This document shows, in pieces, positions 17,105 through 25,802 of a stretch of 64,000 nt of DNA (the stretch's first letter is position 1; each line of letters starts with the position of its first letter). Both the position numbers and the translations under genes were made by a program. The DNA lies in contig JAXDNJ010000031.1 of assembly GCA_034669505.1 (NCBI GenBank), positions 8,248 to 72,247 of the forward strand, in the 5' to 3' direction. The stretch comes from JAFASC01 sp034669505. Lineage in GTDB: Bacteria; Pseudomonadota; Alphaproteobacteria; Rhizobiales; Beijerinckiaceae. The notes under the pieces are model-generated. The model saw only the letters and a program-made list of their open reading frames with translations. It had not been told where the DNA came from and did not search any database.

Positions 17105-17464
17105 ATGTCCCTCCTCACCGTTCTTGCACTTAGCACGTCTGTCGTAGTCGCTTGGCTGCTATGGCTTGAGCACCGCGAAGAGATTGCCGTGCCAGCATGC
17201 ATCCCCGAGGACGACTTTCTATCGACAGAATGCAAACCTGGACACCGCGATCTTAGCGGGCATCCGGCAGTCGTGGACGGTGTTGCCAACGGGGCATGCT
17301 CTCCGGTTCGTTTTCCGCGCAATGACATCTACTTCATGGCAAGCCGCAGCGACTTGCGACAATTCCGCAGCACAACGACAGGAACTTGCAAAGCCGTGGA
17401 GCCGTTACGGCATCGCGATGCGCTGGTCGAGCATCGACAGGACTTAATTCATGTCGAACGATAA
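17105..17464 (+). CDS. Hypothetical membrane-anchored protein
   Basis: This 119-residue frame has one N-terminal membrane segment (LLTVLALSTSVVVAWLLWLE). The remainder is not recognised and has few family-like features, so part of it may be out of frame. It starts one base after the previous stop and overlaps the DUF2231 gene by 14 bases. Treat as tentative. Confidence 0.35.
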   Translation: MSLLTVLALSTSVVVAWLLWLEHREEIAVPACIPEDDFLSTECKPGHRDLSGHPAVVDGVANGACSPVRFPRNDIYFMASRSDLRQFRSTTTGTCKAVEPLRHRDALVEHRQDLIHVER

Positions 17465-17918
17465 CCCCCAGTCGATGGCTAGCGTCCAATCGCCAGCCAG
17501 AGTCCACCTGCATCCCATTCATCCGATGCTGGCGCCCTTTCCCATCGTCTGCTTCGTCGGCGCTTTTGTGACCGACCTCGTCTATTGGCACACGGCCGCC
17601 GTCCAATGGGAGACGTTCTCCGTCTGGCTCTTGTCCGTGGGCATGGTCATGGCGGGCTTCGCGGTGCTCGCCGGCTTCATCGACTTCGTCGGCAACAGGC
17701 AAATCCACGCTCTGCGGCCGGCTTGGCTTCACGTGCTCGGCAATGTCATTGCCCTGGTCTTGTCCTTGATCAACGCCTTCGTGCACAGCCGCGACGGCTA
17801 CACCGCCGTCATCCCGACCGGCCTCATCCTGTCAACGCTGGTCGTGCTGATCCTCATGTTCAACGCTTGGACAGGCTGGTCCATGATCTATCGCCACGAT
17901 GTCCGCGTTTCCGTCTAA
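17451..17918 (+). CDS. DUF2231 integral membrane protein
   Basis: This 155-residue protein has four hydrophobic segments and the DUF2231 signature near the N-terminus (HLHPIHPMLAPFPIVCFVGA), with later FIDFVGNRQIHALRPAWLH. DUF2231 proteins are membrane proteins, often encoded beside PQQ-type or cytochrome-linked dehydrogenases. That holds here: a sorbosone-dehydrogenase-like lipoprotein gene follows after 15 bases. It may anchor or accept electrons from that partner; this is inference. Confidence 0.85.
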   Translation: MSNDNPQSMASVQSPARVHLHPIHPMLAPFPIVCFVGAFVTDLVYWHTAAVQWETFSVWLLSVGMVMAGFAVLAGFIDFVGNRQIHALRPAWLHVLGNVIALVLSLINAFVHSRDGYTAVIPTGLILSTLVVLILMFNAWTGWSMIYRHDVRVSV

Positions 17919-17933
17919 AAGCGAGCTTTACCG

Positions 17934-19274
17934 ATGAACGATTTGTCGATGCGCGTATCGCGCCTTAGCTTTGTGTGCGCCACCATTGCGACGTTGGGCC
18001 TTGCCGGCTGCAGCGAAGTCGGCGGCGACGTCGGTGGTGATCCGAACCGGCAGATCGGCGCCGATCCATTTCTCCCGGCGCCGCGGGAATACCTGCTGCC
18101 GCCCATGCATATCGCCAAAGCGATCGGCTGGAGTAAAGGCGAGACGCCGAGCGTGCCGCCAGGCATGCAAGTGCATGCCCTAGCGATCGGACTGGAGCAC
18201 CCACGCTTTGTCTACGTGCTTCCCAATGGCGACGTGCTGGTCGTCGAGAGCAACGGTCCGAAAGCGCCGATCAACCGGCCGAAAGATCTCATCATGGGCT
18301 GGGTGCAGAACTATGCCGGCACGCATGCCAAGGGCGGCAACCGCATTACGCTGCTTCGCGATATCGGACCTGACGGCGTCGCCAAGACGCGCACCGTGTT
18401 TCTCGATCACCTGAACTCGCCCTATGGCGTCGCGCTGGTCGGACATGATTTCTATGTCGCCAATACCGATGCTCTCATCCGCTACCCTTACGAGGACGGA
18501 CAGACCAGCATCACCGCGCCGGGGACGAAGCTCACCGATCTTCCCGGCGGACCGATCGACCACCATTGGACGAAAAGCCTGGTCGCGAGCCCCGACGGCT
18601 CGAAACTTTATGTCGGCGTCGGCTCCAACAGCAACATCGCCGAAAACGGCATGGTGGCCGAATACGAACGCGCCGCCATTTGGGAAGTGGATCGCGCGAC
18701 CGGCGCCCATCGCATCTTTGCGAGCGGCGTACGGAATCCGACCGGCCTGCAATTCGAGCCGCAGAGCGGCAAGCTTTGGGCGATCGCCAACGAGCGCGAC
18801 GAGCTCGGGCCCGACCTCGTTCCGGATTATCTGACGTCCGTGCGCGACGGCGGCTTTTACGGCTGGCCCTATAGCTATTACGGACAGCACTTGGACCCTC
18901 GGGTCATGCCGCAACGGCCGGAGCTCGTCGCCAGTGCCATCGTCCCGGATTACGCGCTAAGCTCGCATGTCGCGCCGCTCGGCGTCACCTTCTACACCGG
19001 CAACAATTTGCCGGCGCCTTATCACGGCGGCGCGTTTGTCGGCGAGCACGGCAGTTGGGATCGAAACCCGCTGAACGGCTACAAAGTGGTCTTCGTGCCG
19101 TTCAGCGACGGCCGGCCGAGCGGCCCGGCTCAGGATGTGGTCACGGGCTTCCTTGACTCTGAAAATCGTGCTCGCGGCCGGCCGGTTGGTGTCGCCGTCG
19201 ATGCGGCCGGCGGATTGCTGATCGCCGACGACCTCGGCGACACGGTCTGGCGGGTGACGTCGACGGGCTCTTGA
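17934..19274 (+). CDS. L-sorbosone dehydrogenase-like / PQQ-type sugar dehydrogenase lipoprotein
   Basis: This is a 446-residue predicted lipoprotein: a signal peptide ends in LAGC (Cys near residue 25). The rest is a six-bladed propeller of the glucose/sorbosone dehydrogenase family. Typical blocks are HALAIGLEHPRFVYVLPNGD, then GVRNPTGLQFEPQSGKLWAI and GAFVGEHGSWDRNPLNGYKV. The likely reaction is quinone-linked oxidation of a sugar or aldehyde in the periplasm, with PQQ as cofactor. The substrate is not shown by sequence. It is in one unit with the DUF2231 gene. Confidence 0.88.
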   Translation: MNDLSMRVSRLSFVCATIATLGLAGCSEVGGDVGGDPNRQIGADPFLPAPREYLLPPMHIAKAIGWSKGETPSVPPGMQVHALAIGLEHPRFVYVLPNGDVLVVESNGPKAPINRPKDLIMGWVQNYAGTHAKGGNRITLLRDIGPDGVAKTRTVFLDHLNSPYGVALVGHDFYVANTDALIRYPYEDGQTSITAPGTKLTDLPGGPIDHHWTKSLVASPDGSKLYVGVGSNSNIAENGMVAEYERAAIWEVDRATGAHRIFASGVRNPTGLQFEPQSGKLWAIANERDELGPDLVPDYLTSVRDGGFYGWPYSYYGQHLDPRVMPQRPELVASAIVPDYALSSHVAPLGVTFYTGNNLPAPYHGGAFVGEHGSWDRNPLNGYKVVFVPFSDGRPSGPAQDVVTGFLDSENRARGRPVGVAVDAAGGLLIADDLGDTVWRVTSTGS

Positions 19275-19308
19275 ATTGCCGCAGCGAAGAACCCAGAGCG
19301 TCGCTCGC

Positions 19309-20529
19309 TCAGGGCTTCTTCGCAATCATCGCGCAGCCGCCCTCGCTGAGCGGGCGCCAAGCCTGATCGACGGGAATTTCCTTGACCATCTTGTAAAGGT
19401 CCCACTCGGATTTCGACTCGGCCGGGGCCTTCGCCTGGAAAAGATACATCGGGTGCATCTTGCGCCCGTCCTCGCGGATCGTGCCCTTGCCGAGCACGTC
19501 ATCCTCGGTCGGCATGGCCTTCATCTGCTCGACGACCTTCTTGCCGTCGCGGCTCTTCGTGACCTCCATCGCCTTCAAGTAGTGCAGCGCCGCGCTGTAA
19601 GACGCCGCATGGTTCGAGGTCGGATAGGTCTTGTGCTGTTTGGCGAAGCGCTCCGACCAGGCCCGCGTCTTATCATTCAGGTCCCAATAGAACGACTCGG
19701 TGAAGAGCAGGTTTTGCGCGACCGGCAGGCCGAGCGAGTGGATGTCGGTCAGGAACACGAGCAGCCCGGCAAGTTTCTGTTTCGGCGTGATGCCGAATTC
19801 GGCGGCCTGCTTGATCGCGTTGACCGTGTCGCCGCCGGCATTGGCGAGGCCGATGACCTTCGCGCCGGAGCTCTGCGCCTGCACCAGAAAGGACGAGAAA
19901 TCCGGCGTGTTGAGCGGCGCGCGCACGGCGCCGATCACCTTGCCGTTCTGCTGTTTCACGACAGCCGACGTCTGCGCCTCGAGATCATGCCCGAAGGCGT
20001 AGTCGGCGGTGATGAAGAACCAGGTGTCGCCGCCGGTTGCCACGACAGCCCGGCCGGTCCCGTTCGCGAGCGCGAAATTATCGAAATTCCAGTGGACGAG
20101 GTTCGGGCTACAAGCATCGCCAGTCAGTCGCGTCGAGCCGGCGGAGGCGTTGAGGTTGACCTTGTTGTATTGCTTCGTGATCTCCGCGACCGCGAGCGCG
20201 ACGGCCGAATTCGGCACGTCGATGATCGCATCGACGTTGTCGACTTGGTACCACTGCCGGGCGATGTTGGAGCCGATATCGGGCTTGTTCTGATGGTCGG
20301 CCGAGATGACGGTCACCTTGAGCGCGCTCTTCGCGTTGGCTTTCGTATAATCCTCGACTGCCATGCGCACGCCGAGGACCGACCCCGGCCCGGTCGTATC
20401 CTGATAGAGCGAGGACATGTCGTTGAGGACGCCGATTTTGACCTCGAACGGCTGCGCGCTCAACGGCGCTGCCCATAGAGCGAGCGCGGCAACTAGCACG
20501 CTGGCGAAACGATATGCGGACTTGCGCAT
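19309..20529 (-). CDS. ABC transporter substrate-binding protein (Leu/Ile/Val type)
   Basis: A 406-residue periplasmic binding protein with signal peptide MRKSAYRFASVLVAALALWA. It carries ISADHQNKPD and the C-terminal block YLFQAKAPAESKSEWDLYKM. Both are shared with the proteins at 5.5 and 60.4 kb, so all three are paralogues. ATG 20529 follows GGGAGG; upstream in-frame codons lack a ribosome site. No transporter genes adjoin it. It converges with the sorbosone-dehydrogenase-like gene and is divergent from the intradiol dioxygenase. Confidence 0.9.
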   Translation of the reverse strand: MRKSAYRFASVLVAALALWAAPLSAQPFEVKIGVLNDMSSLYQDTTGPGSVLGVRMAVEDYTKANAKSALKVTVISADHQNKPDIGSNIARQWYQVDNVDAIIDVPNSAVALAVAEITKQYNKVNLNASAGSTRLTGDACSPNLVHWNFDNFALANGTGRAVVATGGDTWFFITADYAFGHDLEAQTSAVVKQQNGKVIGAVRAPLNTPDFSSFLVQAQSSGAKVIGLANAGGDTVNAIKQAAEFGITPKQKLAGLLVFLTDIHSLGLPVAQNLLFTESFYWDLNDKTRAWSERFAKQHKTYPTSNHAASYSAALHYLKAMEVTKSRDGKKVVEQMKAMPTEDDVLGKGTIREDGRKMHPMYLFQAKAPAESKSEWDLYKMVKEIPVDQAWRPLSEGGCAMIAKKP

Positions 20530-20692
20530 GCGACCCTCCCCTTTTTCGTGTTTGCCGGAGCCTACCCGCTTCTTCGCCGCTGACAAGATCACAAGCGTTT
20601 CACTCGACCATTCCGGAAGATCGGCGCTGGGACACAGCGGCATCGATGCGATACGCTCCGCATAACAGACCCCATCGAAACCGGAGACGACG

Positions 20693-21292
20693 ATAAACGA
20701 ATTCAGGCGAGCTCCGTCGCGTCGACGAATCCTGGCGGGCGGGGCATTTGGCGTCACCGGTCTCCTGCTCAATGACGGGGTCGGAGTTGCCGAACAAAGC
20801 CTCGCGCCGACGCCTGCCTGTCATGATCGCGATGAGCCGACGCTACCCGAGACTGAGGGACCGTTCTTCAAGCCCCGATCGCCGCAGCGGGGCGATCTGC
20901 GAGAGCGCGGCATCGAGGGGCAGCCGGTCGATCTTTCGGGCTACGTGCTCACACGCTCTTGCCGCCCTGTAACCGGCGCACTGGTCGACCTCTGGCATGC
21001 GGATAGTAAAGGCGATTACGACAACACCGGTTTCCGCTTGCGCGGCCACGTTTTCACCGACGATCAAGGCAGATTTAATTTCCATACTATCATGCCGGGC
21101 CTCTATCCCGGCCGCACACGGCATTATCACGTGAGGATCCAAGCGCCGGGGGAAAGCTCAGTGCTGACCACCCAGTTCTATTTTCCCGAGGAGAAGCGAA
21201 ATCGAACCGACGGCTTATTTCGCCGCGAGCTCGTCATGCAGGTCGCCAAGACCGATGATACGCTTCTGGCGCGGTTCGATGTGGTTCTTTAG
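20693..21292 (+). CDS. Intradiol ring-cleavage dioxygenase with apparent ATA start
   Basis: Members cleave catechol-type rings between the two hydroxyls with Fe(III). The family blocks are TEGPFFKPRSP, VTGALVDLWHADSKGDYDN and IMPGLYPGRTRHYHVRIQAP, which hold the expected Tyr/Tyr/His/His ligands. In frame upstream, RRRILAGGAFGVTGLLL looks like a Tat or secretion signal. The frame runs back to a stop near 20672 with no ATG, GTG or TTG before that signal. ATA 20693, seven bases after GGAG, is the best-placed codon, giving 199 residues. GTG 20945 would delete the first third of the domain. Either ATA is used or the start has mutated. Confidence 0.65.
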   Translation: MNEFRRAPSRRRILAGGAFGVTGLLLNDGVGVAEQSLAPTPACHDRDEPTLPETEGPFFKPRSPQRGDLRERGIEGQPVDLSGYVLTRSCRPVTGALVDLWHADSKGDYDNTGFRLRGHVFTDDQGRFNFHTIMPGLYPGRTRHYHVRIQAPGESSVLTTQFYFPEEKRNRTDGLFRRELVMQVAKTDDTLLARFDVVL

Positions 21293-21582
21293 CTTTTAGC
21301 CCCGACAGCTTTCGCGAGCACTTCGGTGCTTCTCCGGTGCAGGCGAGAAGGTCTCATCCTGTTGTATCGCCAAAACGTAGTGCTCCTCGTTCATAACAAT
21401 GGGGGATTTCACACAATCCCACTGTCCAATGCGCTCGGCGCCAAGTCCGCAGCCGCTCATTCTCTTGACCCCCCATGCGACCGGCGCAGCTCTGCTCCTT
21501 AGCCGACGCATCCGGGCCGGGAATAAACCTGCCAGACGTCCGGTCTACTCGTTGAAGTACGCTTGTGCAGAGGAGGCTCGCA

Positions 21583-22011
21583 ATGACGCAATCTGGGAAA
21601 AACAAAGTCGCTCAGGAGAATGGCGCTAGCGTCGTGCATCGATTCATCGCCATAGCGGTCGCCGGGTTGATGATGGCTTGTGCAACTCCGGGCGGGGTTC
21701 GCGCTCTGGAGGCGCGCACGGCCCTGCCTAATGCCGAAGCGGGAGCAGTTAAGATCGACAACTTCACATTCTCCCCGGCGACCCTAACCGTCGTTCCCGG
21801 CACTACGGTGACGTGGACCAACGACGACGACATCCCACACACGGTCGTGGCAAAGGATAAGGGGTTTCGGTCAAAGCCTCTCGATACCGGCAACCAATTC
21901 ACCTTCACGTTCGCAACACCGGGTGAATACGCTTATTTCTGCTCCCTGCATCCGCACATGGTCGGAAAAATCATTGTGAAGGCCGCCGATGCTGGAGGAG
22001 CAACGTATTAA
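21583..22011 (+). CDS. Exported cupredoxin (amicyanin/plastocyanin-like)
   Basis: This 142-residue blue-copper protein has an N-terminal signal region (FIAIAVAGLMMACATPGGVR) and a cupredoxin fold. Type 1 copper ligands are His86 (DIPHTV), Cys120, His123 and Met126 in YFCSLHPHM. It likely shuttles single electrons in the periplasm. ATG 21583 follows GAGGAGG; an upstream frame start at 21565 lacks a site. No obvious redox partner is adjacent, although the quinone-type dehydrogenase lies 2 kb away. Confidence 0.85.
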   Translation: MTQSGKNKVAQENGASVVHRFIAIAVAGLMMACATPGGVRALEARTALPNAEAGAVKIDNFTFSPATLTVVPGTTVTWTNDDDIPHTVVAKDKGFRSKPLDTGNQFTFTFATPGEYAYFCSLHPHMVGKIIVKAADAGGATY

Positions 22012-22500
22012 TGTAACGATGTGAGCGCGCTGATCAGTCTCCAGCTCCAATGCTCATTTGGTGCGACTCACTTCACCAACCACGCCTTCGGGATTTTCCG
22101 TCTCGCGACAATCGAAGCTGTGCGCCACGTGATCATGTGGCCGTGGAACAGCATAGCCGGTCAGCTGATACTGCTTGCAGCGTTGACCTCGCATGCAGGT
22201 CTCGGCGGCGGTCGAAACTCTGGCGAGAGACGGAGGGACATACACCGGCGCAGATTGCGTCTCATTCCGCGCCGGAAGGCAATTCCAATCCGCAGCTCGG
22301 GTAGACGGCTTCGAGCCTCGCGGAGTCTAATCCAAGCCTGCACTCCTGGCGTCAGTTGTCACTCCATCTGGCGACTGCGCCAGGAGCAGGTTACAAGCTG
22401 CCGCGATACCACCGCGCCTGGATGGCCCGCTCTTTGCTAGAGTCCGGGAGCGTTATTAGGCACGATTTCATCTGGACCGCTAAAGAGACGGAGCGCGCTG
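22012..22500. other. Intergenic, nothing recognised
   Basis: The 489 bases between the cupredoxin and the esterase hold no gene I can support. Both strands have open frames of 60-140 codons without family resemblance, start signals or gene-like codon use. It could be eroded coding DNA. Confidence 0.4.
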
Positions 22501-23925
22501 ATGGCAGCTATAAGCATCGCGATGTTGCGCGGACCCGCAATCGCTCTGGCCTGCGCGACCGCGGCCCCGACGCCGCTCGCCGCTGAGCCCGTCGGACTAA
22601 AGGGCTATAACGCCGACATAACCGAAAGCTCCATTTCCGGGATATCGTCCGGCGCGTTCATGGCGGTTCAATTCGCCACCGCATGGTCTTCGACGATCAA
22701 GGGCGTCGGTGTGATCGCCGGCGGCCCATTCTGGTGCGCGAAGGCCGACGCCGGCAGTTTCTTCAATCCCTTCAAGCCAAAACCGATCATGACCGCGGTC
22801 GGCCCGTGCATGAAGGGTCCGCTGGAAGACCCCACTTCTTTCATCGAGAAGGCCGACGCGAAAGCGTCGGCCGGCGAGATCGATGCGACGCAGAATATCG
22901 GCCGACAAAAAATATATCTTTTTCACGGCTACAACGACGCGGTCGTGGCCAAATCAGTGAGCGATACCGCCGCCGACTTCTACCGCCATTATCTCGGCGA
23001 GGCCAACCGCGGCAATCTGTACTATCAGTCTGCGATAGGAGCGGGACATTCCCTCGTCGTTTCGCAGACCGAGGGCTCCGGCCTCAACGAATGCCAAGCC
23101 AATCAGACTCCGTTTATCGACCGGTGCGGCTATGACCAGGCTGGAATCGTTCTGCAACACATTTACGGTGCATTGACGCCGCCCAACAGAGGGCCGCTCA
23201 CCGGCGCAATGGAGCACTTCGATCAAGCGGTCTACACCAGGCCGGACGGCACCGCTTCCTTGAGTCTTGCCGATAACGGCTATGTCTTCGTTCCCCGGGA
23301 CTGCAAGGCCGGCGAGGCGTGTCGCGTTCATATCGCCCTTCACGGTTGTCAGCAGGATGTCGGCGAGATCGATCGGCGGTTCATCGATCAGACCGGCTAC
23401 AATTCGTGGGCCGATACGAATCGCATCATCATCCTTTATCCGCAAACGCAAGTGAGTTTTTTCAATCAGAATGCGTGCTGGGACTGGTTCGGTTACATCG
23501 GCTACGACGACAGCTATGTCACCAAGTCCGGAGGCCAGATCAGGGCGATCAAGGCCATGCTGGATGCCCTCACTGCGAACGCTCGGCCGGTTAGACCGAT
23601 CATCGCGGCGGCGGGCGCCGCGGCGCCGAATTCATTGGCTGTCGCCGACGTTTCGGACACTGCCGCAGATCTCGTGTGGACACAGATCATCGGCGCGACG
23701 ACTTACCGTGTCTCGCGCGCCGCCGGAGACGGTGTGTTCGCAGCACGAGGAGATGTCGCAGGACTGAGTTTTGGCGACTCTGATTTAAAGCCGCAATCGG
23801 CCTATCGTTGGCGCGTCTCAGCCGTTGTTAACGGGGTCGAGCAAAGCGCCGGAGAGGCCGCCGCGACCACCCTGCCGGCGCCTCAGCCTTGCAATACCCC
23901 AGGCACTTGCCCGATCGGCAAATGA
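22501..23925 (+). CDS. Exported PHB-depolymerase-family esterase
   Basis: This 474-residue alpha/beta hydrolase has a signal peptide (cleavage near LAAEP). The lipase box is GISSG, residues 47-51, with Ser49 as nucleophile. The second conserved block is HIALHGCQQDVGEID, with NQNACWDWFG later, as in type 2 polyhydroxybutyrate depolymerases. The last ~100 residues form a fibronectin-III-like module (TYRVSRAAGDGVF, then YRWRVSAVVNGVEQSAG). It probably hydrolyses short polyesters or aryl esters outside the cytoplasm. It stands alone, with a 490-base gap upstream. Confidence 0.85.
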   Translation: MAAISIAMLRGPAIALACATAAPTPLAAEPVGLKGYNADITESSISGISSGAFMAVQFATAWSSTIKGVGVIAGGPFWCAKADAGSFFNPFKPKPIMTAVGPCMKGPLEDPTSFIEKADAKASAGEIDATQNIGRQKIYLFHGYNDAVVAKSVSDTAADFYRHYLGEANRGNLYYQSAIGAGHSLVVSQTEGSGLNECQANQTPFIDRCGYDQAGIVLQHIYGALTPPNRGPLTGAMEHFDQAVYTRPDGTASLSLADNGYVFVPRDCKAGEACRVHIALHGCQQDVGEIDRRFIDQTGYNSWADTNRIIILYPQTQVSFFNQNACWDWFGYIGYDDSYVTKSGGQIRAIKAMLDALTANARPVRPIIAAAGAAAPNSLAVADVSDTAADLVWTQIIGATTYRVSRAAGDGVFAARGDVAGLSFGDSDLKPQSAYRWRVSAVVNGVEQSAGEAAATTLPAPQPCNTPGTCPIGK

Positions 23926-23994
23926 GGTCAAAGCTCGTCCTCGTCGCCCGGCCTTGATTGGGCCAAGCAAACCTGACCGAGGACTGCTGAAGCA

Positions 23995-24777
23995 ATGTTG
24001 CGGCTGTCGGCAAATCTCGGCTTTCTGTGGCCGGACCGCCCACTGCTCGACCGCATAGACGCTGCGGCCAAAGCCGGCTTCAAGGCGATCGAACTGCATT
24101 GGCCATACGATCTGCCAGCCAAAGAGGTTCGAATACGATGTGAGCTGCACGGCCTCACGCTGCTCGGCGTCAATACCGTGCGTGGTAATGTCTCGGCGGG
24201 GGAGATGGGACTAGGCGCGCTGCCAGGACGGGAGCGGGATTTCCAAGCGGCGGTCGATCAGTCGATCCGCTTCTGCATCGAGGCCGGCGGCAATGCCGTT
24301 CATTGCATGGCCGGAAAGGTCGATGCAAAGGACCGCGGACGTGCGCGCGCGGTGTTCGTACAAAACCTTCGGGAAGCTTCCGTGAAAGCGGCCGCCGCCG
24401 GCATCACTTTGCTTTTGGAACCGCTCAATCCGAACGATGCGCCGGGTTACTTCTACTCGACCGTGGCGGAGGGCTGCTCGATCATCGAGGAAGCGGGCTG
24501 CTCAAACATCAAGCTGATGTTTGACTGCTATCACGTCGGCCTGACCGAGGGCGATGTTTTGGAGAAACTCGCGCGGTTCTACCCCGTCATCGGGCATGTA
24601 CAGATTGCGGCTGTTCCAAGCCGCGCCGAGCCGGACGAGGGTGAACTCGATTACAAAATGGTTTTCGAAACGCTCGCAAATCTCGGTTACGATGGATGGA
24701 TCGGCTGCGAATACAAGCCGCGCGGCGAAACCGACGCGGGCCTCGGCTGGATGCGAACACTTGGCATTGCGTTGTAA
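23995..24777 (+). CDS. hyi: Hydroxypyruvate isomerase-like TIM-barrel protein
   Basis: This 260-residue protein belongs to the xylose-isomerase-like TIM barrels. Key segments: ANLGFLWPDRPLLDRIDAAA, AGFKAIELHWPYD, LLLEPLNPNDAPGYF and IKLMFDCYHVGLTEGD. The metal-binding Glu/Asp/His/Glu positions lie in EPLN, MFDCYH, HVQIA and GCEYKP. It is near the usual Hyi length and would interconvert hydroxypyruvate and tartronate semialdehyde in glyoxylate metabolism. Related 2-keto-sugar isomerases look similar, so the exact substrate is not certain. No gcl or glxR gene is adjacent. Confidence 0.82.
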   Translation: MLRLSANLGFLWPDRPLLDRIDAAAKAGFKAIELHWPYDLPAKEVRIRCELHGLTLLGVNTVRGNVSAGEMGLGALPGRERDFQAAVDQSIRFCIEAGGNAVHCMAGKVDAKDRGRARAVFVQNLREASVKAAAAGITLLLEPLNPNDAPGYFYSTVAEGCSIIEEAGCSNIKLMFDCYHVGLTEGDVLEKLARFYPVIGHVQIAAVPSRAEPDEGELDYKMVFETLANLGYDGWIGCEYKPRGETDAGLGWMRTLGIAL

Positions 24778-24809
24778 CGGATAGTTCGCTCGCGCCCGTC
24801 ATGAACGCG

Positions 24810-25243
24810 TCACACGCGCGTACGGCGCCGATCCAGGCTGAAAGCCCCGGGACCGCAGACATAGAGTGCGAGAAAGCCACCGAAGATGGGGCCATGTTCT
24901 TCCAGAAGTGGATGAGCTGGTTCGCACGCTGCGCTGAATCCACCTCCCAATAGCGGTGCCCGATCAGCGCCGCGGTCAAGGTGAAGAGCGCCAGCATCAA
25001 GGCTGCGTAGCGGGCTTGGAAGCCAATCAGCAAGGCAAGTGCACTGAGAGCCTCGACCGCTCCTGCCAGTGTCGCAAGAGCATAAGCGCCGGCCGGCACT
25101 CCGTGACTGGACAAATAGCCGGCAAAGCCCTGCGGGTTCGTGAGCTTTCCGTAAGAACTATAAAGAAAGATAGCGGCGAGCGCGATGCGCGCCAGGAGCA
25201 ATAGAGTGGATTGTGCGGGAACTTCGTCGCGATGCTCCATCAT
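24810..25243 (-). pseudogene. Frameshifted DoxX-family membrane protein
   Basis: The first ~110 residues are a normal DoxX protein: LLLLARIALAAIFLYSSYGK, YALATLAGAVEALSALALLI and the HFWKNMA motif. After that motif the frame is wrong. The expected end (IFGGFLALYVCGPGAFSLDR) is present one frame over and stops at 24810. An indel in a CCCC run near 24890 explains it. Without it this would be an intact four-helix quinone-pool-linked membrane protein of about 140 residues. AGGAG precedes ATG 25243. It converges on the hyi gene. A sequencing error is possible. Confidence 0.8.
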
Positions 25244-25464
25244 CTATGCTCCTTTCCGGCCGAATTGCCTCTTCTATACAAACGGCTTGGCTGGTCCAGC
25301 CGGCTTTGACGGCCGTTACATGGCCTAAGACCGAATTCCACGGCAACGGATGAACGAAAAGCGCCGTTCGTCATTGACTGAGGCACAGTGATTGGGCGCG
25401 AACGGCCGCTCCCAGCGGGAGCCCGTCCCGTTTCCGGCGAGTCTTACGTCAGGAGGAAGCTAAA

Positions 25465-25722
25465 GTGGCGAACGCAAGCAAACATATGGGCCCCGGCGCT
25501 CAGGGCAAACGTTCAGGGGCAGGCGCACTCACAGAGCTGCCTGAAGGCATGCTCGAAGAGAACATGGTCCTGAGCAACCGTGACAAGTCGCGCCATACCG
25601 ATCAGCGCGGGCTCGATAGCGCGACCGTGCAAACCGAGCAATATCACGATCACGCGCGAAATCACCGCAACTTCGACGCGGCTGAGAAAGCGGCTCGGAA
25701 AAGTTCCGGCACGAGCGAATAG
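25465..25722 (+). CDS. Small hydrophilic protein, conserved in rhizobia
   Basis: This 85-residue, very hydrophilic protein starts MANASKHMGPGAQGKRSGAG and contains VLSNRDKSRHTDQRGLDSAT. It has no Cys, Trp or membrane segment and is likely disordered. I recall similar small proteins in Bradyrhizobium of unknown function, possibly stress-related. GTG 25465 follows AGGAGG. It stands alone before trpS. Confidence 0.65.
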   Translation: MANASKHMGPGAQGKRSGAGALTELPEGMLEENMVLSNRDKSRHTDQRGLDSATVQTEQYHDHARNHRNFDAAEKAARKSSGTSE

Positions 25723-25802
25723 GCCTGCATTCCGGAAGGGCGCAGCCCGCTTGTGCGCCCGCTTCCCGGCTGACATAAGGCGCTCCGTCCACTGGAGCCG
25801 TG

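Noticed and set aside
19276..20478. Plus-strand frame antisense to the binding protein at 19.3 kb
   Set aside because: The minus frame gives a complete binding protein with signal peptide.
22054..22245. Minus-strand frame in the cupredoxin-esterase gap
   Set aside because: It has no recognised domain, no ribosome site and a biased but not coding-like composition.
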